Below, piece by piece: positions 44,376-54,000 of a stretch of DNA of 64,000 nucleotides; position 1 is the stretch's first letter; the number at the start of each line of letters is the position of its first letter. The position numbers and the translations under genes were made by a program. A model generated the notes under the pieces. It worked only from the letters and a program-made list of their open reading frames with translations. It ran no database searches and was not told the origin of the DNA. This DNA comes from Candidatus Freyarchaeota archaeon (GTDB lineage Archaea > Asgardarchaeota > Jordiarchaeia > Jordiarchaeales > Jordiarchaeaceae): assembly GCA_030587365.1 (NCBI GenBank), contig JAUQZE010000025.1, positions 36,919 through 100,918 of the forward strand, read 5' to 3'.

Positions 44376-44810
44376 TTACTCCATAGGTGCGAGTTTACCA
44401 TCTACTATTTTGGATATTATGTTTTCATTTGCGTAGAATGTAGCATTCTTAAAATCAAATCCCTTTGTGTCTATACTCAATTCGTCAATCATGCTTCCGA
44501 ATGTGCATACATTAACAATTTCAATAATCAGCTTTGTTATATTGTATTTTTTTGACTTGTATCTTACGATAATTGTCTGGTTTTCCCAATCCACCTCAGC
44601 GCCGTACATTTGCCTCTGTAAATTTATCGCTTCCACAATATCTATGTCAGGATTTGACCTCATCATTTCTTCAGGTGAAGGAACATTGATTCCTTCTTTG
44701 GCTAAAAGTGAGTGTTGAACAAACATCCCAAGAAGCCAACAACGATTAAATCTACCCGACCAAACTCTAGGTCTTCTGTCATCATCATTTTCAGACAAAC
44801 AGTCCACCAA
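44376..44810 (-). CDS. Hypothetical protein, unknown
   Basis: The 144-residue soluble protein starts at TTG, just after a weak AGGTAA ribosome site. The N-terminal part (CLSENDDDRRPRVWSGRFNRCWLLGMFVQHSLLAKEGI) is followed by an alpha/beta C-terminal half. No motif is recognised. The first 30 residues are of unusual composition, and an internal ATG (MFVQHS) could be the real start. Confidence 0.5.
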   Translation of the reverse strand: MVDCLSENDDDRRPRVWSGRFNRCWLLGMFVQHSLLAKEGINVPSPEEMMRSNPDIDIVEAINLQRQMYGAEVDWENQTIIVRYKSKKYNITKLIIEIVNVCTFGSMIDELSIDTKGFDFKNATFYANENIISKIVDGKLAPME

Positions 44811-45011
44811 TTATTACCTAAACAAGTGGGTCTAATAAATGATTTTAAACAGGTAAATATAAACATAATTTTTAATAAATAAAAACATAAACACAGAAAT
44901 ATGGCTTATACCTGCATTAAAACAAAATATCGCTAGCTAAGAAAATAAGAATCTAAAAATAAATTGAACACTATAATAATTTTCCCCGCTAGTTTAATTG
45001 CAGCTAAATTA

Positions 45012-45584
45012 TTAATTCGCAGAATTCTTTTTAGTGAGGTCTCTTCCCAGTTTAACCCCTCTTATCAGAGCTTGAATATTTTGCTCCTTTACGTTCTCTC
45101 TTAGGTCTAATTGTTCCATCACGTCTAATAAAGAATTCAAAATTGATTCTTCTGAAACGATGTCTGTTATCCCTATTAGGGCTCCCAGCATTATCATGTT
45201 AGCAGTTGTAGTTGACTTAAAATCGGACTCAGCGATTTGAGTCGAAGGAATTCTGAAAATTTTAAAATTATTTTCCAGAGAAAATTTAACATTCTCATCA
45301 ATTAAAAGTAAACCTTCCTTCTTCAGACTGCTGGTAAATTCCTCCAAGGATTCGCCAGTTAAAACAACCAGAATATCCGGCTTCGATACAATAGGACAAA
45401 CTATGTCGCTATCTGAGATAATGACATCAGAGATTGTTGATCCTCCTCTCATTCTCGACCCATAGTTTTGAATATTAGTAGCATTTTTCTCCTCATAAAT
45501 CACCGCGGCCCTCGATAAAATAAGCCCTAAAAACACAATTCCTTGACCGCCTTTCCCAACAAACTGTATTTCTAAAGTCCCCAA
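45012..45584 (-). CDS. korC: 2-oxoacid:ferredoxin oxidoreductase gamma subunit
   Basis: The 190-residue gamma chain begins with EIQFVGKGGQGIVFLGLILSRAA and has YGSRMRGGSTISDVIIS, ILVVLTGESLEEF and MIMLGALIGITDIV. It follows the beta subunit by 16 bases. With the alpha and beta chains it forms the three-subunit KorABC enzyme. No ferredoxin-like delta chain is encoded here, so a separate ferredoxin must complete the complex or accept electrons. Confidence 0.9.
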   Translation of the reverse strand: MGTLEIQFVGKGGQGIVFLGLILSRAAVIYEEKNATNIQNYGSRMRGGSTISDVIISDSDIVCPIVSKPDILVVLTGESLEEFTSSLKKEGLLLIDENVKFSLENNFKIFRIPSTQIAESDFKSTTTANMIMLGALIGITDIVSEESILNSLLDVMEQLDLRENVKEQNIQALIRGVKLGRDLTKKNSAN

Positions 45585-45600
45585 AATTAATTCCCTCCTC

Positions 45601-46488
45601 CTATTCTCTTAAGGACAATTCAAGCCAGTCCAAGTGCGGCTTCTTCAGCTTAATGGTTCCCCTTTGCACCCCCTCAATAAGCTTTCTATACTCATTAGTC
45701 ATTTCAGGTCTCTCCCGGTCAATAAATTCACCCAGTATCAGTTTACCCGCTCTTTCCTTTTGGGGAAGATTCTTCGCCCTTTCGAATCTTAGAGTACGCT
45801 CATTAAACCAATCCATTAGCTTCTTGGGATCAGATAGTTCATTCTTTCTTCCAAACTGAGTGGGACATTGACTGATAACCTCTATATAGGCAAAACCCCG
45901 CCTCTGTACACCTTTGATTATTGAACTTATCACTCGCTGGGGCTGAACAGTACTCCATCGAGCCACATAACTCGCACCAGCACTCGTTACCAGTTCACAG
46001 AGATCAAAAAAACCCTCAATACTACCATAGGGAGAGGTATACGTGTACGCTCCCACGGGTGTGGTGGGACTGGTCTGACTGCCAGTTAAAGCGTAAACCA
46101 GATTGTTAACACTGATTATATTTATATCAATATTTCTTCTAGCGGCGTGCACCAGATGCGAAATCCCTATCGCCCCACTATCACCATCCCCGGTGAAGAC
46201 GAACACTTCAAAATCAGGGTTGAAGAGTTTAATGCCCGTCGCAAAGGCTACAGCTCTCCCATGTGTAGTATGCAGACTGTCAGCATCAATATACCCAGGT
46301 ATTCTGCCTGAGCATCCTATCCCAGAAACAAAAACAACTTCGTCTATATTCATACCCAGTTCGTCAATAGCCCGAAGGGTGCAGTTTAGTACTATTCCGT
46401 TGCCGCAACCCGGGCAGAAAACCGTGGGAAGCCTATCCTCACGTAAATATTTTCTCAAAGGCTGAACTACACCAATAGTTTCACTCAT
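45601..46488 (-). CDS. korB: 2-oxoacid:ferredoxin oxidoreductase beta subunit (TPP-binding)
   Basis: The 295-residue chain has FCPGCGNGIVLNCTLRAI and GIGCSGRIPGYIDADSLHTTHGRAVAFATGIKL. It also has the TPP/Mg motif FTGDGDSGAIGISHLVHAARRN with VNNLVYALTGSQTSPT. These fit KorB of 2-oxoglutarate or related 2-oxoacid oxidoreductases. The final CPTQFGRKNEL is also typical of KorB. It binds TPP and a [4Fe-4S] cluster. Confidence 0.92.
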   Translation of the reverse strand: MSETIGVVQPLRKYLREDRLPTVFCPGCGNGIVLNCTLRAIDELGMNIDEVVFVSGIGCSGRIPGYIDADSLHTTHGRAVAFATGIKLFNPDFEVFVFTGDGDSGAIGISHLVHAARRNIDINIISVNNLVYALTGSQTSPTTPVGAYTYTSPYGSIEGFFDLCELVTSAGASYVARWSTVQPQRVISSIIKGVQRRGFAYIEVISQCPTQFGRKNELSDPKKLMDWFNERTLRFERAKNLPQKERAGKLILGEFIDRERPEMTNEYRKLIEGVQRGTIKLKKPHLDWLELSLRE

Positions 46489-46513
46489 GTTGCCACATCC
46501 TTCATCCTCTTAC

Positions 46514-47686
46514 TCACACGAGTTTTTTAAACTCGTCAAGAATTTCATTAGGCTTAAATTGCCTAGCTATACCCATAATGGGAAGCACCTCAGCTTTGCC
46601 CTTAGCCGCCTCGATTACGCTGTGAATTATCTGCCCCCCATTAAGTTCGGGAACCAGTATATAGTCCACACTCTCCGCAACTTTGAGCACTTCATCGTAG
46701 GAAAAAGGCCACACAGTTATCAAACGTAAATAATCTACGTTTATCCCCTCTTCCTCAGCCATGATGACCGCCTTCATAGCCACTCTGGAAACGCTCCCGA
46801 AAGAAACAATCGCTATCTTTGAATCCTTGGAACTCCGTTTTTCAAGGAAGGTCAACCTTTTGGAATTACTGATTATTTTGTCTCTCAAACGCCTCACAAG
46901 CTCCAGATGCTTATCAGGTTCATCAATGGGATACCCCTTCTCATCGTGACTCAAACCCGTAAAGTGAACATGATAGCCGCTGCCAAGAGTGGGAAGAGGC
47001 GGAGGAACCCCCCTCTCATCAGCCTTAAAGGGCAGAAACTCTTTTTTCGGAACTTTGGGGTTTCTTCTCCAAACCACTTTTAATTCATCATGGTCGGGAA
47101 CCTCAACCTTCTCCCTCACATGAGCCACCTCCTCGTCAGCCAATAATATAACCGGAACCCGATAAGTCTCCGCAATGTTAAAAGCCCTGATGGTTAAGTC
47201 AAACATCTCCTGAGGAGTATCCGGTGCGAGAGCCACAATCATACCATCTCCATGCCGGCCCCAAAGAGACTGCATAACATCTCCTTGGGAAACACGCGTA
47301 GGCAACCCGGTGCTAGGCCCGGTACGCTGGCAATCCACTATGACACAGGGAACCTCACACATGACCGCCCAACCCAAGTTCTCCTGCATAAGAGAAAAAC
47401 CAGGACCACTAGTAGCAGTCATACCCTTAGCACCAGCCAAAACCGCCCCAATCATCGCGGCAATAGAGGAAATCTCATCCTCACACTGAAGAAACACCCC
47501 ACCAACCTCGGGCATCCTGCGAGCCATAACCTCCATAATCTCAGTAGCAGGAGTAATGGGGTACCCGGCGAAAAACCTACAACCAGCAAGTATCGCCCCT
47601 TCAGCGCACGCCTCGTTCCCACTCATAAAATAGATTCCCGACTCCAAGACAAAGGCTTTCCTATCACTTCCCATAGGCCACACCAA
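46514..47686 (-). CDS. korA: 2-oxoacid:ferredoxin oxidoreductase alpha subunit
   Basis: The 390-residue chain has GNEACAEGAILAGCRFFAGYPITPATEIME, a conserved glutamate in CEDEISSIAAMIGA, TATSGPGFSLMQENLG and QRTGPSTGLPTRVSQGDV. These indicate KorA. The C-terminal domain II ends NGGQIIHSVIEAAKGKAEVLP. The enzyme oxidises 2-oxoglutarate (or another 2-oxoacid) with CoA to acyl-CoA, CO2 and reduced ferredoxin. The longest frame starts at TTG 47686, but the ATG at 47674 is a better start. The 5' part has a G+T-rich coding strand. Confidence 0.92.
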   Translation of the reverse strand: MVWPMGSDRKAFVLESGIYFMSGNEACAEGAILAGCRFFAGYPITPATEIMEVMARRMPEVGGVFLQCEDEISSIAAMIGAVLAGAKGMTATSGPGFSLMQENLGWAVMCEVPCVIVDCQRTGPSTGLPTRVSQGDVMQSLWGRHGDGMIVALAPDTPQEMFDLTIRAFNIAETYRVPVILLADEEVAHVREKVEVPDHDELKVVWRRNPKVPKKEFLPFKADERGVPPPLPTLGSGYHVHFTGLSHDEKGYPIDEPDKHLELVRRLRDKIISNSKRLTFLEKRSSKDSKIAIVSFGSVSRVAMKAVIMAEEEGINVDYLRLITVWPFSYDEVLKVAESVDYILVPELNGGQIIHSVIEAAKGKAEVLPIMGIARQFKPNEILDEFKKLV

Positions 47687-48036
47687 ACAATAAACATCAC
47701 TATAATCTAATTTAACTTATGTAAAGTTTCCTTTTTTAATTATGGGTAACTATCATGATCATTGTATAATCGGTAAACAATACAGAAATCAGCAATGAAA
47801 ATGATAAAAATAGTAACAGCCCAAACTCATTAAACAACAGAGAGAAGAGAATATCAGAATCTAAAAAGCCCCCACGAGTTACAGATGCGGTTGATACTTG
47901 TAATTATTAGAAATGAAAGAGTAAGTTTTGAGGTAGCTTAAGAGTAAAAATTTTTTAAAAAAACAGTTTTAGGTTCTAAAAAAATAAAAAAAGAAGGGTA
48001 AGCGAAAGCTTTACTTGTCTAACATGTAATAGTGTT
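47687..48036. other. Intergenic region, nothing recognised
   Basis: 350 AT-rich bases between the korA start and the 3' end of the giant beta-helix gene. They include the kor promoter region and A/T-runs near 47950-48000 that could terminate the giant transcript. No RNA gene is seen. Confidence 0.4.
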
Positions 48037-51000
48037 TTAAGCTCGACCGCAGAAGAAAGCCCAACTACCTACAGCCAGCACGTGCGATGTTGCCTGTCCT
48101 CTGTGTATTATGAGAACGATTTTTCCAAGCTCGCCCTCACCGAAGTATATTTCAATGTTACACAATTTGTAGTGTTTTACAATGTTCCAAGTGGCTATTT
48201 GGTCGCCTACCTGTATTCGAATCAAGTGCTCTGAGAGGAACAGGGTAGCGTCCCCTCTAAACCATTGTTTGTCGATCCGCAGCATACCGTAGCCCTGGAA
48301 TGTTTGCTCCAAGATTACGGTTTTTGATTTCGGAGTTTCCTTGTTTCCTGCGCCATCAACGCTGTAGTATTCTATGGTGTAGGTTCCGATTGGACCAGTA
48401 ATAGTGAAGGGTTCGACATACTCGATCCAGTCGCCGCCGTTGATACGGTAGTAGCTGTAAGCCACACCCGAAAAGGCGTCGGTGGCTGTGATAGTGAACA
48501 TTGTATCAGAGGTAACGTAGATGTTGCCCGCTTCGTCAACGTAGTGGGTTCCAATAACTAGTTCGGTTGTGGGAGGCGTCTCATCAATCCTTATTGTCAT
48601 AGACTTTGCTTCTTCTTCGTTGCCTACTAAATCGAATGACCTATAGTACACCGTTGTAATTCCTTCGTCGGTTATGGCGAAAGGTACTATATAGGTGGTC
48701 CAAGGAGTTCCCTCCAATCTGTATTCTATTTTGGCTACACCCATTATGTCATCGGTTGCCGTTAGAGTTACGGTTACATTGGATAGGTACCAGCTGTTTA
48801 GACCTATGACGCCGCTTAAGTCGATTGAGGTTGTCGGTGGTGTTACATCAATCGGTTCCATAACCACGAATACTGAAAAGCTTGTGACTTCACCGTAAAC
48901 TATGTTGTTGTTTACATCCACCCAGGTGGTAACGTCAACCCATACTTCAAGCTCTTCATCCCAGTGCATGAGCTTTAGATACTCTTCAGGCACACTGATT
49001 TGAGACTCGTCATAGGGTATAGCTATGGTAATGCTTCCCGTATAGTTGGAGGTCGTGGTTATATTATGGTACACTCCAGAAACTTCGAATCCCGCCGGTG
49101 GCTCGGGTCCAGTAGCGTTGGTGATTACTATTGTTGTTCCACTATCCGTGACATTATCAAAAGTTACGCTAATACCCGAAACCGGGTCCGTAACCTCTAC
49201 GTCTTCACCAGTAGGCGTGTTGTTCAACAGTATCAAATGCCTCGTAGCTGTTCCCGTTAATCCCGCCTGGTCCCAAACAGTAACCTCCAAACCGAACTCA
49301 CCCTCCTCAGTAATCAGAGCCACAAAGCAGTAGGTACCAGAAATACCATAGGGTCCCGCACCCACGGGCTCCACAAGGGCGAACCGTGAATCATTAATGG
49401 CAATAATTGCAACCTGGCTACCCGTTTCATCAAAGGTACCATTAATCCAGACACCACCAGTGTAAAAAGTACCATCACTAGGAGGAATAGTAATTGTGAC
49501 AATTGGATTGTTCTGATCCAATATCACGCGTCTCGTTGCTGTTCCAGTACGTCCCGTTCCGTCTTGTACAACAATCTCCACGCCGAACTCGCCAGTGGAT
49601 ATAGCAGTAATGTTGCGGAATGCATAGATCCCGGTTATACTGTAGGGCCCCGCACCTGAAGGCTCCACGCGTTCAAACCGTGTGGTGTCGTTAACATTGA
49701 TGTCTATGATATTACTTCCTGTACCGTCGAAGGTACCGTTAATCCAGACCACACCGGTGTTCACTGTGCTGTCGCTAGTGGGAGCTGTGATTACTACCCA
49801 TGGATCAGCATTGTCTATCACACAGAATGTCTCCACATGTGTTGTTGACATAATAACTTTCCGGTATTTATCTTCGATTGGGTAACCCTGATAGTACACA
49901 TCTACGGAGGTAGTGAACTCAGATGGCAGTGAATTCTCCCAATGTGGTGGATCACTGAGAAAAATCCAGTAAGGGGTTTCGATCCAATCGGTTAAACCAT
50001 TCTGATCGGTTATGTAGCTCCTGCCTGTTCTCCCGTCGCCTGGATTTATGTACAGAACAACAACACTTGCACCGGGAATCGGGTAACCATTAATATCTGT
50101 GACGTTCACACGTAGGTAGTTCCACCACTCGCTACCTTTAAAGTTATTCTCGATAGTGTCAAGAGGTCGACTTTCAGTGTCGTAGCAGTAGTATCCCATG
50201 GTACAGTTTAAAGCAAAGTTAAGCGTCAGAGTGTTGTACGAACTATCGTATATGTAGAAGCCGTAATTGCTGTTTTTTACATTGTTATTATGGATTGTGT
50301 TAAGGCCTTCCCATGTGATATATGGGAATGTTATATCACCATAATCAATCCGGAAGCCACATTGAATGTTATTTGTAGCACTATTCCCAGAAAGACTGTT
50401 CCTATGGCTTTTGTATAGATAGAAGCCGTATCGACTATTGTTTATAGCATTGTTACCTGTAAAAGTGCATTGAGTACAATAATATAATTGGAATCCATCG
50501 TAGTTGTTATTTATAGCATTGTTATTTTCAATACTTAAAGAGACACCATCTAAATAGAAGCCGTGATAATGATTATTTGCTGCAGTATTGCCTGAAATAA
50601 CGAAATAATTACCGCATAGGTAGAAGCCTATTGAATTGTTTATGGCCGTATTGTCAAAAACAGTATAGTGATAATTAACATCTTGGTAGAAGCCGTATTG
50701 ATTATTATTGGAGGCCGTGTTACCCGAAAAATCGTTGGAATCACTCAATGTGCTTATGTAGAAGCCGTGTTGATTATTATTGGAGGCCGTGTTACCCGAA
50801 AAATCGTTGTAATAACTAAAGTATAAGTAGAAGCCGGACTCGTCGTTGTTTGTTGCCATGTTATAAATGAACGTGTTGTTGCCTTCCCAATGACTGATAT
50901 ACCCTAACCAGTATATTGGCCAACCATAGTCCAACCGAAAGCCACATTGTGTGTTGTTTACAGCGGTGTTAAACGAAAGAGTGTTTTTCCAACTGGATTC

Positions 51001-54000
51001 TAGGTAGAAGCCGTCCCAGTTGTTGTTTGTGGCGTTGTTACCCCAAAGATTGTTGTAAGAACTTTCATCTAAGTGGAAGCCGTATTCTACGTTGTTTGTA
51101 GCGGTGTTATTTATAAGATTGTTATATGAGCAACCGACTAGGTAGAAACCCCAGCCGATAATGTTTGTAGCGGTGTTATTTATAAGATTAGTATATGAGC
51201 AATATTCCAACGAGAAACCCAAATAGGAGTTTCTTATGGCGGTGTTACCCGAAAGATTGTTGTACGAGCTACGGTAAAGGCGGAAGCCGGGGTAACTGTT
51301 GAACATGGCATTGTTACCAGAGAGAATATTGTACGGACTAAATTGCAGCCGGAAGCCACCGCCTCTATTTCCTTCGGCGGTGTTATTTACAAGATTGTTG
51401 TATGAGCAATTTTCCAAGAAGAAGCCGTATCGATAGTTGTTTGTAGCGATATTATCAGAAAGATTGTTATTATTAGAATTAGAGTACAGATAGAAACCCT
51501 CTCTTCCGTTGTCTGTGGCGTTGTTACTCCAAAGAGTGTTGTACGAGCTAGAAACTAGGTAGAAGCCGTAGTAGTTTTTTGCGGTGTTACCCGAAAGATT
51601 ATTGTTCAAGCTAGAGGACAGGTAGAAGCCATAAACATCATTGTTTTTTGCGGTGTTACCCGTAAGATTATTGTTTGAGCTAGATTCCAGCCAGAAGCCG
51701 TAGTAGTTGTCTGTGGCGTTGTTACCCCAAAGAGTGTTGTAAAAACCATATTTCAGGTAGAAGCCATAAACATCATTGTTTGTTGCGGTGTTACCCGTAA
51801 GATTATTGTTTGAGCTAGATTCCAGCCAGAAGCCGTAGTAGTTGTCTGTGGCGTTGTTACCCCAAAGAGTGTTATACGAGTTTCTTAACTCTAGGTAAAA
51901 GCCAGCATAGCCGTTGTTTGTGGCAGTATTACCTGTAAAATTGAAGTAAGTGTTTTCAACCATTTTAAAGCCGTGGTGGCCGTTGTTTGTGGCTGTGTTA
52001 CACAAAAGAGTGTTGTAACATCCATAGTAAAGGTAGAAGCCATACTCGTTTTCTGTGGCGGTATTGTTTAGGATTATGCTTCTTTCAGACATGTAAAGAA
52101 TTAGACCGTAGTAGCCGTGTGTTATGGTATTATTCTCAATCCAAGCATTATCCGCTCCTACCGTGAGCCCCTGTTTGTCGGGCCAGGAACCGCTTTCGTG
52201 TCCGCAGTACTCTACTCTGCTGTCATTCATCTGGAAGGTCGACCCCTTATGAACCGTGAAGTAGTAGGGATTGGCGGGGTTGATGGCGGTTATGGTGGAG
52301 GACTCATTGATGTAAATTGCTCCATAGACGCTGATGCCGTACTGGACTGGGGTGTTTCCGTTGTTCAAGCTTAGTGTGCAATTAATAAGGTGTAACTCAC
52401 CAGTTCCTGTAATGGTTAGGTCTCCGTTAATGGTGATATTAAAATATTTTGAAATGTTAACATCACTTATCACAGGATTTATCCACGTGACTTCCATATA
52501 TTTTAGAAATTGAAAAGTTTCAACGTGTGAGGTGGACATAATAATTGTTCTTGGGTTGTCCTTGAAGACAAGTCCATAATAGTTAGCGGTAATGAGGGTG
52601 GTGTTTTCGGTCATTGTAAGCGGTCCTGTGAATGTCCTGTAGGGTACCGCAATCCATGGAGTGAGGCCGTTCGAGTCAGTTGTAGGATCTGAGCCGCCAA
52701 AATAAGATGTAGCATACACAACGATATCGTTTTCAACTTTGACATGCGCGCCAGATATAGGGAGACCGGAAGCATCCGTAATCTTTACGCGTAGATAGTT
52801 TATCTCTATACTGCCCGTAAAATTATTATTAACACTTTCATGAGACCAAGTGTATCCTGTAGAACAGTTTATAGCTATGTTACCTGGGAGATTGTTATTA
52901 TTAGACTTTGTGCGCAGGAAGAAGCCGTAAATATAGTTCTCAGCGGTATTACCTGTAAGAATGTTACTAGAGCTATACTCCAAAAAGAATCCGACTCCGA
53001 CACGTTTTTTGTTTGTGGCAGTGTTACCCGTAAGAACGTTGTCCGAGCTAATGCTAAGATAGAAGCCGTTGGCGTTGTTGTTTGTAGCATTGTTATCCGA
53101 AAGAGTATTGTTCGAACTATATGCCAAGAAGAAGCCAACGTAGTTGTTGTTTGCGGTGTTACCCGAAAGATTATTGTAAGAGCTAGAGCTTATGTAGAAG
53201 CCCCAAAAGTTGTAGTTGTATGCGGCGCTATTACCTGTAAGGTTGTTGTAATGGCTATTGTCTAGCCGGAAACCGGAGTGGTGGTTGTTGTTTGCGGTGT
53301 TACCAGAAAGTGTATTGTTGTTAGAGTTACTCAGGTAGATGCCAAAAAAATTAAAAGAGATGTCATTTCTCGAGATTGTATTGTTGCAGGAGTAACTTAG
53401 GTAGATGCCATAATAACTAGAAGAGATGTCATTTCTCGAGATTGTATTGTTGCAGGAGTAACTTAACTGGATTCCTGCATAGACGAGAGAAATGCTTAGG
53501 TCGGAGATTTCGGAGTCGCTGCAGTTTACCAGTATAACCTGACCCGCGTTAGTGAAATCCGCGGAAGAAAGCCCACCCCTACTCACATAGTAGTAGAGGA
53601 CCTTTCCATTCACGGTGTTGCTCTGATCAACAGCATTCGACGCTAAAATTTCAAGAGAACCTCTCACAGATAATCCACTTCCAATCATAACGTTTCCCGA
53701 AAGAGAATTATTGCCCGAATCAGATAGAACCAAACCTGTCAGCAAGTAGTATTTGTTATATACGACGGTGTTGCCAGAAACAATGTTATTGTCACTTGAA
53801 TCCGATAGAGTGAAGCCATAACCAATGTTGTTTGCGGCAGTATTACCAGTAACAGTATTGTTGCTTGAAGCATATAGGCAGAAACCATAATAGTTTTCTG
53901 TGGCTGTGTTACCCGTAATAGTATTATTGCTTGAGCTGGAATATAAGAAGCCGTAGTCGTAGTTGTTGTTTGCGGTGTTACCTGAAAGGGTGTTGTTTGA

